Shown: in pieces, positions 49,582 to 62,840 of the stretch
Layout: the number at the start of each line of letters is the position of its first letter
How positions within the stretch are numbered: position 1 is the first letter of the stretch
Source of the DNA: Hydractinia symbiolongicarpus
Taxonomy: Eukaryota > Cnidaria > Hydrozoa > Anthoathecata > Hydractiniidae
Direction of reading: 5' to 3'
Length of the DNA: 64,000 nt
NCBI RefSeq assembly: GCF_029227915.1
Contig: NC_079880.1
Coordinates: forward strand, 1,986,001-2,050,000
Program-made: the position numbers and the translations under genes
Notes under the pieces: generated by a model
The model's input: the letters and a program-made list of their open reading frames with translations, nothing else
Database searches by the model: none
Told to the model about the DNA's origin: nothing

Positions 49582-52324
49582 TGTTTTCAGTTTTGATGAG
49601 ACGCTGAATAAAAGAAGTTTAATCGCCGGCAAACGAAAACCTGCGATTTCCCGTAAATCCCGGACTCGGCCCGTATAGTCAAAAGTATACAAAGAAAGTA
49701 CCCGGGGTGTAAACTCATTTCCCGAACGATTTTTTAAATTATTATTTCACCACTAAAGCCCATGAGACTTGTTGTTTTTAAAAATGTTTTCATTTTTGAT
49801 GAGACGCTTAATAAAAGAGGTTTAATCGCCGGCAAACGAAATCCCGCGATTTCCCGTAAATCCCGGGCTTGGCCCGTATAGTCGAATGTATACAAAGAAA
49901 GTACCCAGGAAGTAAACTCATTTCCCGAACGATTTTTTAAATTTTTTTTTCACCACTAAAACGCATGAGACTTGTAGTTTTCAAAAATGTTTTCATTTTT
50001 GATGAGACGCTTAATGAAAGAGGTTTAATCGCCGGCAAACGAAAACCCGCGATTTCCCCGGGCTTGGCCCGTATAGTCGAATGTATACAAAGAAAGTACC
50101 CTGTGAATAAACTCATTTCCAGAACGATTTTTTAAATTATTTTTTCACCACTAAAACGCATAAGACTTGTAGTTTTCAAAAATATTTTCATTTCTGATGA
50201 GACGCTGAATAAAAGAAGTTTAATCGCCGGCAAACCAAAACCCGTCATTTTCATGTAAATCCCGGGCTCGGCCCGTATAGTCAAAAGTATACAAAGAAAG
50301 TACCCGGGGTGTAAACTCATTTCCCGAACGATTTTTTAAATTATTATTTCACCACTAAACCCATGAGACTTGTAGTTTTTAAAAATGTTTTCATTTTTGA
50401 TGAGACGCTTAATAAAAAAGGTTTAATCGCCGGCAAACGAAATCCCGCGATTTCCCGTAAATCCCGACCTTGGCCCGTATAGTCGAATGTATACAAAGAA
50501 AGTACTCAGGAAGTAAACTCATTTCGCGAACGATTTTTTAAATTTCTTTTTCACCACTAAAACGCATGAGACTTGTTGTTTTTAAAAATGTTTTCATTTT
50601 TGATGAGACGCTTAATAAAAGAGGTTTAATCGCCGGCAAACAAAATCCCGCGATTTCCCGTAAATCCCGGGCTTGCCCCGTATAGTCGAATGTATACAAA
50701 GAAAGTACCCAGGAAGTAAACTCATTTCCCAAACGATTTTTTAAATTTCTTTTTCACCACTAAAACGCATGAGACTTGTAGTTTTCAAAAATGTTTTCAT
50801 TTTTGATGAGACGCTGAATAAAAGAAGTTTAATCGCCAGCAAACGAAAACCTGCGATTTCCCGTAAATCCCGGACTCGGCCCGTATAGTCAAAAGTATAC
50901 AAAGAAAGTACCCGGGGTGTAAACTCATTTCCCGAACGATTTTTTTAATTATTATTTCACCACTAAAGCCCATGAGACTTGTAGTTTTTAAAAATGTTTT
51001 CATTTTTGATGAGACGCTTAATGAAAGAGGTTTAATCGCCGGCAAACGAAAACCCGCGATTTCCCGTAAATCCCGGGCTTGAACCGTATAGTCGAATGTA
51101 TACAAAGAAAGTACCCAGGAAGTAAACTTAATTCCCGAACGATTTTTTAAATTTTTTTTTCACCACTATAACGCATGAGACTTGTAGTTTTCAAAAATGT
51201 TTTCATTTTTGATGAGACGCTTAATGAAAGAGGTTTAATCGCCGGCAAACGAAAACCCGCGATTTCCCCGGGCTTGGCCCGTATAGTCGAATGTATACAA
51301 AGAAAGTACCCAGGAAGTAAACTTATTTCCCGAACGATTTTTTAAATTTCTTTTTCACCACTAAAACGCATGAGACTTGTTGTTTTTAAAAATGTTTTCA
51401 TTTTTGATGAGACGCTTAATAAAAGAGGTTTAATCGCCGGCAAACGAAATCCCGCGATTTCCCGTAAATCCCGGGCATGCCCCGTATAGTCGAATGTATA
51501 CAAAGAAAGTACCCAGGAAGTAAACTCATTTCCCGAACGATTTTTTAAATTTTTTTTTCACCACTAAAACGCATGAGACTTGTAGTTTTCAAAAATGTTT
51601 TCATTTTTGATGAGACGCTTAATGAAAGAGGTTTAATCGCCGGCAAACGAAAACCCGCGATTTCCCCGGGCTTGGCCCGTATAGTCGAATGTATACAAAG
51701 AAAGTACCCAGGAAGTAAACTCATTTCCCGAACGATTTTTTAAATGTTTTCATTTTTGATGAGACGCTGAATAAAAGAAGTTTAATCGCCGGCAAACGAA
51801 AACCTGCGATTTCCCGTAAATCCCGGACTCGGCCCGTATAGTCAAAAGTATACAAAGAAAGTACCCGGGGTGTAAACTCATTTCCCGAACGATTTTTTAA
51901 ATTATTATTTCACCACTAAAGCCCATGAGACTTGTTGTTTTTAAAAAAATGTTTTCATTTTTGATGAGACGCTTAATAAAAGAGGTTTAATCGCCGGCAA
52001 ACGAAATCCCGCGATTTCCCGTAAATCCCGGGCTTGGCCCGTATAGTCGAATGTATACAAAGAAAGTACCCAGGAAGTAAACTCATTTCCCGAACGATTT
52101 TTTAAATTTTTTTTTCACCACTAAAACGCATGAGACTTGTAGTTTTCAAAAATGTTTTTATTTTTGATGAGACGCTTGATGAAAGAGGTTTAATCGCCGG
52201 CAAACGAAAACCCGCGATTTCCCCGGGCTTGGCCCGTATAGTCGAATGTATACAAAGAAAGTACCCTGTGAATAAACTCATTTCCAGAACGATTTTTTAA
52301 ATTATTTTTTCACCACTAAAACGC
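49582..52324 (+). repeat. Second 1,765-offset copy and following mosaic
   Basis: Opens with a 46-bp deletion (CAGTTTTG form) at 49582 and a C monomer at 50160. Then a mosaic of B, A, 8-bp-deleted B and another 46-bp deletion at about 51745, here in the CATTTTTG form. The B monomer near 51.93 kb has two extra A (TTTTTAAAAAAATG), the only A-tract expansion of that kind I noticed. Confidence 0.82.
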
Positions 52325-53128
52325 ATAAGACTTGTAGTTTTCAAAAATGTTTTCATTTCTGATGAGACGCTGAATAAAAGAAGTTTAATCGCCGGCAAAC
52401 CAAAACCTGCCATTTTCATGTAAATCCCGGGCTCGGCCCGTATAGTCAAAAGTATACAAAGAAAGTACCCGGGGTGTAAACTCATTTCCCGAACGATTTT
52501 TTAAATTATTATTTCACCACTAAACCCATGAGACTTGTAGTTTTTAAAAATGTTTTCATTTTTGATGAGACGCTTAATAAAAGAGGTTTAATCGCCGGCA
52601 AACGAAAACCTGCGATTTCCCGTAAATCCCGGACTCGGCCCGTATAGTCAAAAGTATACAAAGAAAGTACCCGGGGTGTAAACTCATTTCCCGAACGATT
52701 TTTTAAATTATTATTTCACCACTAAAGCCCATGAGACTTGTAGTTTTTAAAAATGTTTTCATTTTTGATGAGACGCTTAATGAAAGAGGTTTAATCGCCG
52801 GCAAACGAAAACCCGCGATTTCCCGTAAATCCCGGGCTTGGACCGTATAGTCGAATGTATACAAAGAAAGTACCCAGGAAGTAAACTTATTTCCCGAACG
52901 ATTTTTTAAATTTTTTTTTCACCACTAAAACGCATGAGACTTGTAGTTTTCAAAAATGTTTTCATTTTTGATGAGACGCTTAATGAAAGAGGTTTAATCG
53001 CCGGCAAACGAAAACCCGCGATTTCCCCGGGCTTGGCCCGTATAGTCGAATGTATACAAAGAAAGTACCCAGGAAGTAAACTTATTTCCCGAACGATTTT
53101 TTAAATTTCTTTTTCACCACTAAAACGC
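52325..53128 (+). repeat. C monomer and A/B monomers before the 1,607-bp HOR
   Basis: C (52325), B/A hybrid (52527), B with GGACCG (52729) and 8-bp-deleted B (52932). The same four-monomer order recurs at about 53.93-54.74 kb. Confidence 0.85.
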
Positions 53129-54735
53129 ATGAGACTTGTAGTTTTCAAAAATGTTTTCATTTTTGATGAGACACTGAATAAAAGAAGTTTAATCGCCGGC
53201 AAACGAAAACCTGCGATTTCCCGTAAATCCCGGACTCGGCCCGTATAGTCAAAAGTATACAAAGAAAGTACCCGGGGTGTAAACTCATTTCCCGAACGAT
53301 TTTTTAAATTATTATTTCACCACTAAACCCATGAGACTTGTAGTTTTTAAAAATGTTTTCATTTTTGATGAGACGCTTAATAAAAGAGGTTTAATCGCCG
53401 GCAAACGAAAACCTGCGATTTCCCGTAAATCCCGGACTCGGCCCGTATAGTCAAAAGTATACAAAGAAAGTACCCGGGGTGTAAACTCATTTCCCGAACG
53501 ATTTTTTAAATTATTATTTCACCACTAAAGCCCATGAGACTTGTAGTTTTTAAAAATGTTTTCATTTTTGATGAGACGCTTAATGAAAGAGGTTTAATCG
53601 CCGGCAAACGAAAACCCGCGATTTCCCGTAAATCCCGGGCTTGGCCCGTATAGTCGAATGTATACAAAGAAAGTACCCAGGAAGTAAACTCATTTCCCGA
53701 ACGATTTTTTAAATTTTTTTTTCACCACTAAAACGCATGAGACTTGTAGTTTTCAAAAATGTTTTTATTTTTGATGAGACGCTTGATGAAAGAGGTTTAA
53801 TCGCCGGCAAACGAAAACCCGCGATTTCCCCGGGCTTGGCCCGTATAGTCGAATGTATACAAAGAAAGTTACCTGTGAATAAACTCATTTCCAGAACGAT
53901 TTTTTAAATTATTTTTTCACCACTAAAACGCATAAGACTTGTAGTTTTCAAAAATGTTTTCATTTCTGATGAGACGCTGAATAAAAGAAGTTTAATCGCC
54001 GGCAAACCAAAACCTGCCATTTTCATGTAAATCCCGGGCTCGGCCCGTATAGTCAAAAGTATACAAAGAAAGTACCCGGGGTGTAAACTCATTTCCCGAA
54101 CGATTTTTTAAATTATTATTTCACCACTAAACCCATGAGACTTGTAGTTTTTAAAAATGTTTTCATTTTTGATGAGACGCTTAATAAAAGAGGTTTAATC
54201 GCCGGCAAACGAAAACCTGCGATTTCCCGTAAATCCCGGACTCGGCCCGTATAGTCAAAAGTATACAAAGAAAGTACCCGGGGTGTAAACTCATTTCCCG
54301 AACGATTTTTTAAATTATTATTTCACCACTAAAGCCCATGAGACTTGTAGTTTTTAAAAATGTTTTCATTTTTGATGAGACGCTTAATGAAAGAGGTTTA
54401 ATCGCCGGCAAACGAAAACCCGCGATTTCCCGTAAATCCCGGGCTTGGACCGTATAGTCGAATGTATACAAAGAAAGTACCCAGGAAGTAAACTTATTTC
54501 CCGAACGATTTTTTAAATTTTTTTTTCACCACTAAAACGCATGAGACTTGTAGTTTTCAAAAATGTTTTCATTTTTGATGAGACGCTTAATGAAAGAGGT
54601 TTAATCGCCGGCAAACGAAAACCCGCGATTTCCCCGGGCTTGGCCCGTATAGTCGAATGTATACAAAGAAAGTACCCAGGAAGTAAACTTGTTTCCCGAA
54701 CGATTTTTTAAATTTCTTTTTCACCACTAAAACGC
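53129..54735 (+). repeat. 8-monomer HOR, 1,607 bp
   Basis: From an A monomer with GAGACACTG (anchor 53129) to the next such monomer (54736). It contains hybrid B/A, B, 8-bp-deleted B, C, hybrid B/A, B with GGACCG and 8-bp-deleted B. The C monomers at about 52.3 and 53.9 kb are also 1,607 bp apart, so the repeat extends over the neighbouring 52.3-53.1 kb. Confidence 0.9.
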
Positions 54736-55538
54736 ATGAGACTTGTAGTTTTCAAAAATGTTTTCATTTTTGATGAGACACTGAATAAAAGAAGTTTAAT
54801 CGCCGGCAAACGAAAACCTGCGATTTCCCGTAAATCCCGGACTCGGCCCGTATAGTCAAAAGTATACAAAGAAAGTACCCGGGGTGTAAACTCATTTCCC
54901 GAACGATTTTTTAAATTATTATTTCACCACTAAACCCATGAGACTTGTAGTTTTTAAAAATGTTTTCATTTTTGATGAGACGCTTAATAAAAGAGGTTTA
55001 ATCGCCGGCAAACGAAAACCTGCGATTTCCCGTAAATCCCGGACTCGGCCCGTATAGTCAAAAGTATACAAAGAAAGTACCCGGGGTGTAAACTCATTTC
55101 CCGAACGATTTTTTAAATTATTATTTCACCACTAAAGCCCATGAGACTTGTAGTTTTTAAAAATGTTTTCATTTTTGATGAGACGCTTAATGAAAGAGGT
55201 TTAATCGCCGGCAAACGAAAACCCGCGATTTCCCGTAAATCCCGGGCTTGGACCGTATAGTCGAATGTATACAAAGAAAGTACCCAGGAAGTAAACTTAT
55301 TTCCCGAACGATTTTTTAAATTTTTTTTTCACCACTAAAACGCATGAGACTTGTAGTTTTCAAAAATGTTTTCATTTTTGATGAGACGCTTAATGAAAGA
55401 GGTTTAATCGCCGGCAAACGAAAACCCGCGATTTCCCCGGGCTTGGCCCGTATAGTCGAATGTATACAAAGAAAGTACCCAGGAAGTAAACTTATTTCCC
55501 GAACGATTTTTTAAATTTCTTTTTCACCACTAAAACGC
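54736..55538 (+). repeat. 4-monomer partial HOR, 803 bp
   Basis: A (GAGACACTG), hybrid B/A, B with GGACCG and 8-bp-deleted B: the first four types of the region without the C-containing half. It ends at the next GAGACACTG monomer. Confidence 0.9.
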
Positions 55539-57100
55539 ATGAGACTTGTAGTTTTCAAAAATGTTTTCATTTTTGATGAGACACTGAATAAAAGAAGTTT
55601 AATCGCCGGCAAACGAAAACCTGCGATTTCCCGTAAATCCCGGACTCGGCCCGTATAGTCAAAAGTATACAAAGAGAGTACCCGGGGTGTAAACTCATTT
55701 CCCGAACGATTTTTTAAATTATTATTTCACCACTAAAGCCCATGAGACTTGTTGTTTTTAAAAATGTTTTCATTTTTGATGAGACGCTTAATAAAAGAGG
55801 TTTAATCGCCGGCAAACGAAATCCCGCGATTTCCCGTAAATCCCGGGCTTGGCCCGTATAGTTGAATGTATACAAAGAAAGTACCCAGGAAGTAAACTCA
55901 TTTCCCGAACGATTTTTTAAATGTTTTCATTTTTGATGAGACGCTGAATAAAAGAAGTTTAATCGCCGGCAAACGAAAACCTGCGATTTCCCGTAAATCC
56001 CGGACTCGGCCCGTATAGTCAAAAGTATACAAAGAAAGTACCCGGGGTGTAAACTCATTTCCCGAACGATTTTTTAAATTATTATTTCACCACTAAAGCC
56101 CATGAGACTTGTTGTTTTTAAAAATGTTTTCATTTTTGATGAGACGCTTAATAAAAGAGGTTTAATCGCCGGCAAACGAAATCCCGCGATTTCCCGTAAA
56201 TCCCGGGCTTGGCCCGTATAGTCGAATGTATACAAAGAAAGTACCCAGGAAGTAAACTCATTTCCCGAACGATTTTTTAAATTTTTTTTTCACCACTAAA
56301 ACGCATGAGACTTGTAGTTTTCAAAAATGTTTTTATTTTTGATGAGACGCTTGATGAAAGAGGTTTAATTGCCGGCAAACGAAAACCCGCGATTTCCCCG
56401 GGCTTGGCCCGTATAGTCGAATGTATACAAAGAAAGTACCCTGTGAATAAACTCATTTCCAGAACGATTTTTTAAATTATTTTTTCACCACTAAAACGCA
56501 TAAGACTTGTAGTTTTCAAAAATGTTTTCATTTCTGATGAGACGCTGAATAAAAGAAGTTTAATCGCCGGCAAACCAAAACCTGCCATTTTCATGTAAAT
56601 CCCGGGCTCGGCCCGTATAGTCAAAAGTATACAAAGAAAGTACCCGGGGTGTAAACTCATTTCCCGAACGATTTTTTAAATTATTATTTCACCACTAAAC
56701 CCATGAGACTTGTAGTTTTTAAAAATGTTTTCATTTTTGATGAGACGCTTAATAAAAGAGGTTTAATCGCCGGCAAACGAAAACCTGCGATTTCCCGTCA
56801 ATCCCGGACTCGGCCCGTATAGTCAAAAGTATACAAAGAAAGTACCCGGGGTGTAAACTCATTTCCCGAACGATTTTTTAAATTATTATTTCACCACTAA
56901 AGCCCATGAGACTTGTAGTTTTTAAAAATGTTTTCATTTTTGATGAGACGCTTAATGAAAGAGGTTTAATCGCCGGCAAACGAAAACCCGCGATTTCCCC
57001 GGGCTTGGCCCGTATAGTCGAATGTATACAAAGAAAGTACCCAGGAAGTAAACTTATTTCCCGAACGATTTTTTAAATTTCTTTTTCACCACTAAAACGC
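55539..57100 (+). repeat. 8-monomer HOR, 1,562 bp, copy a
   Basis: Order: A (GAGACACTG), B with GTTG, 46-bp-deleted A, B with GTTG, 8-bp-deleted B with GCTTGATGAAAG and CCCTGTGAA, C, B/A hybrid with CCCGTCAATCCC, 8-bp-deleted B. Length is eight monomers minus 46 minus twice 8. Confidence 0.95.
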
Positions 57101-58662
57101 ATGAGACTTGTAGTTTTCAAAAATGTTTTCATTTTTGATGAGACACTGAATAAAAGAAGTTTAATCGCCGGCAAACGAAAACCTGCGATTTCCCGTAAAT
57201 CCCGGACTCGGCCCGTATAGTCAAAAGTATACAAAGAAAGTACCCGGGGTGTATACTTATTTCCCGAACGATTTTTTAAAATATTATTTCACCACTAAAG
57301 CCCATGAGACTTGTTGTTTTTAAAAATGTTTTCATTTTTGATGAGACGCTTAATAAAAGAGGTTTAATCGCCGGCAAACGAAATCCCGCGATTTCCCGTA
57401 AATCCCGGGCTTGGCCCGTATAGTCGAATGTATACAAAGAAAGTACCCAGGAAGTAAACTCATTTCCCGAACGATTTTTTAAATGTTTTCATTTTTGATG
57501 AGACGCTGAATAAAAGAAGTTTAATTGCCGGCAAACGAAAACCTGCGATTTCCCGTAAATCCCGGACTCGGCCCGTATAGTCAAAAGTATACAAAGAAAG
57601 TACCCGGGGTGTAAACTCATTTCCCGAACGATTTTTTAAATTATTATTTCACCACTAAAGCCCATGAGACTTGTTGTTTTTAAAAATGTTTTCATTTTTG
57701 ATGAGACGCTTAATAAAAGAGGTTTAATCGCCGGCAAACGAAATCCCGCGATTTCCCGTAAATCCCGGGCTTGGCCCGTATAGTCGAATGTATACAAAGA
57801 AAGTACCCAGGAAGTAAACTCATTTCCCGAACGATTTTTTAAATTTTTTTTTCACCACTAAAACGCATGAGACTTGTAGTTTTCAAAAATGTTTTTATTT
57901 TTGATGAGACGCTTGATGAAAGAGGTTTAATCGCCGGCAAACGAAAACCGGCGATTTCCCCGGGCTTGGCCCGTATAGTCGAATGTATACAAAGAAAGTA
58001 CCCTGTGAATAAACTCATTTCCAGAACGATTTTTTAAATTATTTTTTCACCACTAAAACGCATGAGACTTGTAGTTTTTAAAAATGTTTTCATTTTTGAT
58101 GAGACGCTTAATAAAAGAGGTTTAATCGCCGGCAAACGAAAACCTGCGATTTCCCGTCAATCCCGGACTCGGCCCGTATAGTCAAAAGTATACAAAGAAA
58201 GTACCCGGGGTGTAAACTCATTTCCCGAACGATTTTTTAAATTATTATTTCACCACTAAAGCCCATGAGACTTGTAGTTTTTAAAAATGTTTTCATTTTT
58301 GATGAGACGCTTAATGAAAGAGGTTTAATCGCCGGCAAACGAAAACCCGCGATTTCCCGTAAATCCCGGGCTTGGACCGTATAGTCGAATGTATACAAAG
58401 AAAGTACCCAGGAAGTAAACTTATTTCCCGAACGATTTTTTAAATTTTTTTTTCACCACTAAAACGCATGAGACTTGTAGTTTTCAAAAATGTTTTCATT
58501 TTTGATGAGACGCTTAATGAAAGAGGTTTAATCGCCGGCAAACGAAAACCCGCGATTTCCCCGGGCTTGGCCCGTATAGTCGAATGTATACAAAGAAAGT
58601 ACCCAGGAAGTAAACTTATTTCCCGAACGATTTTTTAAATTTCTTTTTCACCACTAAAACGC
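57101..58662 (+). repeat. 8-monomer HOR, 1,562 bp, copy b (C monomer missing, extra B)
   Basis: Same length as copies a and c, but the C monomer is absent: the hybrid monomer (58062) directly follows the B with CCCTGTGAA and keeps that monomer's ATTATTTTTTC/AAACGC spacer. A full-length B with GGACCG (58265) is added before the last 8-bp-deleted B. One loss and one gain restore both monomer count and length. Confidence 0.93.
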
Positions 58663-60224
58663 ATGAGACTTGTAGTTTTCAAAAATGTTTTCATTTTTGA
58701 TGAGACACTGAATAAAAGAAGTTTAATCGCCGGCAAACGAAAACCTGCGATTTCCCGTAAATCCCGGACTCGGCCCGTATAGTCAAAAGTATACAAAGAA
58801 AGTACCCGGGGTGTATACTCATTTCCCGAACGATTTTTTAAATTATTATTTCACCACTAAAGCCCATGAGACTTGTTGTTTTTAAAAATGTTTTCATTTT
58901 TGATGAGACGCTTAATAAAAGAGGTTTAATCGCCGGCAAACGAAATCCCGCGATTTCCCGTAAATCCCGGGCTTGGCCCGTATAGTCGAATGTATACAAA
59001 GAAAGTACCCAGGAAGTAAACTCATTTCCCGAACGATTTTTTAAATGTTTTCATTTTTGATGAGACGCTGAATAAAAGAAGTTTAATTGCCGGCAAACGA
59101 AAACCTGCGATTTCCCGTAAATCCCGGACTCGGCCCGTATAGTCAAAAGTATACAAAGAAAGTACCCGGGGTGTAAACTCATTTCCCGAACGATTTTTTA
59201 AATTATTATTTCACCACTAAAGCCCATGAGACTTGTTGTTTTTAAAAATGTTTTCATTTTTGATGAGACGCTTAATAAAAGAGGTTTAATCGCCGGCAAA
59301 CGAAATCCCGCGATTTCCCGTAAATCCCGGGCTTGGCCCGTATAGTCGAATGTATACAAAGAAAGTACCCAGGAAGTAAACTCATTTCCCGAACGATTTT
59401 TTAAATTTTTTTTTCACCACTAAAACGCATGAGACTTGTAGTTTTCAAAAATGTTTTTATTTTTGATGAGACGCTTGATGAAAGAGGTTTAATCGCCGGC
59501 AAACGAAAACCCGCGATTTCCCCGGGCTTGGCCCGTATAGTCGAATGTATACAAAGAAAGTACCCTGTGAATAAACTCATTTCCAGAACGATTTTTTAAA
59601 TTATTTTTTCACCACTAAAACGCATAAGACTTGTAGTTTTCAAAAATGTTTTCATTTCTGATGAGACGCTGAATAAAAGAAGTTTAATCGCCGGCAAACC
59701 AAAACCTGCCATTTTCATGTAAATCCCGGGCTCGGCCCGTATAGTCAAAAGTATACAAAGAAAGTACCCGGGGTGTAAACTCATTTCCCGAACGATTTTT
59801 TAAATTATTATTTCACCACTAAACCCATGAGACTTGTAGTTTTTAAAAATGTTTTCATTTTTGATGAGACGCTTAATAAAAGAGGTTTAATCGCCGGCAA
59901 ACGAAAACCTGCGATTTCCCGTCAATCCCGGACTCGGCCCGTATAGTCAAAAGTATACAAAGAAAGTACCCGGGGTGTAAACTCATTTCCCGAACGATTT
60001 TTTAAATTATTATTTCACCACTAAAGCCCATGAGACTGGTAGTTTTTAAAAATGTTTTCATTTTTGATGAGACGCTTAATGAAAGAGGTTTAATCGCCGG
60101 CAAACGAAAACCCGCGATTTCCCCGGGCTTGGCCCGTATAGTCGAATGTATACAAAGAAAGTACCCAGGAAGTAAACTTATTTCCCGAACGATTTTTTAA
60201 ATTTCTTTTTCACCACTAAAACGC
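58663..60224 (+). repeat. 8-monomer HOR, 1,562 bp, copy c
   Basis: Same monomer order as copy a, including C and the CCCGTCAATCCC hybrid. It shares with copy b, not copy a, the GGTGTATAC variant after CCCGGGG. Copies b and c are thus related by that base but differ in composition. Confidence 0.94.
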
Positions 60225-62840
60225 ATGAGACTTGTAGTTTTCAAAAATGTTTTCATTTTTGATGAGACACTGAATAAAAGAAGTTTAATCGCCGGCAAAC
60301 GAAAACCTGCGATTTCCCGTAAATCCCGGACTCGGCCCGTATAGTCAAAAGTATACAAAGAAAGTACCCGGGGTGTAAACTCATTTCCCGAACGATTTTT
60401 TAAATTATTATTTCACCACTAAAGCCCATGAGACTTGTAGTTTTCAAAAATGTTTTCATTTTTGATGAGACGCTTAATGAAAGAGGTTTAATCGCCGGCA
60501 AACGAAAACCCGCGATTTCCCCGGGCTTGGCCCGTATAGTCGAATGTATACAAAGAAAGTACCCTGTGAATAAACTCATTTCCAGAACGATTTTTTAAAT
60601 TATTTTTTCACCACTAAAACGCGTAAGACTTGTAGTTTTTAAAAATGTTTTCATTTTTGATGAGACGCTGAATAAAAGATTTTTTAATCGCCGGCAAACA
60701 AAAACCCGCCATTTTCATGTAAATCCCGGGCTCGGCCCGTATAGTCAAAAGTATACAAAGAAAGTACCCGGGGTGTAAACTCATTTCCCGAACGATTTTT
60801 TAAATTATTATTTCACCACTAAACCCATGAGACTTGTAGTTTTAAAAAATGTTTTCATTTTTGATGAGACGCTTAATAAAAGAGGTTTAATCGCCGGCAA
60901 ACGAAATCCCGCGATTTCCCGTAAATCCCGACCTTGTCCCGTATAGTCGAATGTATACAAAGAAAGTACCCAGGAAGTAAACTCATTTCCCGAACGATTT
61001 TTTAAATTTCTTTTTCACCACTAAAACGCATGAGACTTGTAGTTTTCAAAAATGTTTTCATTTTTGATGAGACGCTGAATAAAAGAAGTTTAATCGCCGG
61101 CAAACGAAAACCTGCGATTTCCTGTAAATCCCGGACTCGGCCCGTATAGTCAAAATTATACAAAGAAAGTACCCGGGGTGTAAACTCATTTCCCGAACGA
61201 TTTTTTAAATTATTATTTCACCACTAAAGCCCATGAGACGTGTTGTTTTTAAAAATGTTTTCATTTTTGATGAGACGCTTAATGAAAGAGGTTTAATCGC
61301 CGGCAAACGAAAACCCGCGATTTCCCGTAAATCCCGGGCTTGGCCCGTATAGTCGAATGTATACAAAGAAAGTACCCAGGAAGTAAACTCATTTCCCGAA
61401 CGATTTTTTAAATTTTTTTTTCACCACTAAAACGCATGAGACTTGTAGTTTTCAAAAATGTTTTCATTTTTACTGAGACGCTTGATGAAAGAGGTTTAAT
61501 CGCCGGCAAACGAAAACCCGCGATTTCCCCGGGCTTGGCCCGTATAGTCGAATGTATACAAAGAAAGTACCCTGTGAATAAACTCATTTCCAGAACGATT
61601 TTTTAAATTATTTTTTCACCACTAAAACGCATAAGACTTGTAGTTTTCAAAAATGTTTTCATTTCTGATGAGACGGTGAATAAAAGATGTTTAATCGCCG
61701 CCAAACGAAAACCCGCCATTTCCCGTAAATCCCGGGCTCGGCCCGTATAGTCAAAAGTATACAAAGAAAGTACCCGGGGTGTAAACTCATTTCCCGAACG
61801 ATTTTTTAAATTATTATTTCACCACTAAAGCCCATGAGACTTGTAGTTTTTAAAAATGTTTTCATTTTTGATGAGACGCTTATTAAAAGAGGTTTAATCG
61901 CCGGCAAATGAAATCCCGCGATTTCCCGTAATTCCCGGGCTTGGCCCGTATAGTCAAATGTATACAAAGAAAGTACCCAGGAAGTTAGCTCATTTCCCGA
62001 ACGATTTTTTAAATTTCTTTTTCACCACTAAAACGCATGAGACTTGTAGTTTTCAAAAATGTTTTCATTTTTGATGACACGCTGAATAAAAGAAGTTTAA
62101 TCGCCGCCAAACGAAAACCTGCGATTTCCCGTAAATCCCGGACTCGGCCCGCAGAGTCAAAAGTCTACAAAGAAAGTACCCGGGGTGTAAACTCATTTCC
62201 CGAGCGATTTTTTAAATTATTTTTTCACCACTAAAACGCATAAGACTTGTAGTTTTTAAAAATGTTTTCATTTTTGATGAGACGCTGAATAAAAGAAGTT
62301 TAATCGCCGGCAAACGAAAACCCGCAATTTCCCGTAAATCCCGGGCTTGGCCCGTATAGTCAAAAGTATACAAAGAAAGTACCCAGGGAGTAAACTCATT
62401 TCCCGAACGATTTTTTATATTATTTTTTTACCACTAAACGCATGAGACTTGTAGTTTTCAAAAATATTTTCACATTTGATGGGACGCTGAATAAAAGAAG
62501 TTTAATCGCCGGCAAACGAAATCCCGCGATTTCCCGTAAATCCCGGGCTTGGCCCGTATAGTCGAATGTATACAAAGAAAGTACCCAGGAAGTAAACTCA
62601 TTTCCCGAACGATTTTTTAAATTTCTTTTTCACCACTAAAACGCATGTGACTTGTAGTTTTCAAAAATGTTTTCATTTTTGATGAGACGCTGAATAAAAG
62701 AAGTTTAATCGCCGGCAAACGAAAACCTACGATTTCCCGTAAATCCCGGACTCGGCCCGTATAGTCAAAAGTATACAAAGAAAGTACCCGGGGTGTAAAC
62801 TCATTTCCCGAACGATTTTTTAAATTATTATTTCACCACT
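60225..62840 (+). repeat. Distant copy of the 37.6-39.8 kb region
   Basis: Markers also found at 37.6-39.8 kb: AAACGCGTAAGAC (offset 22,584), GAGACGTGTTG, TTTTTACTGAGACGCTTG and the GACG(A/G)TGAATAAAAGATG monomer (offset 22,788), CGCAGAGTC, and the X monomer at about 62471 (offset 22,991). Offsets change by one monomer at a time. An added B with GCTTATTAAAAG, CCCGTAATTCCC and GAAGTTAGC lies near 61.85 kb and explains one step. Confidence 0.85.
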
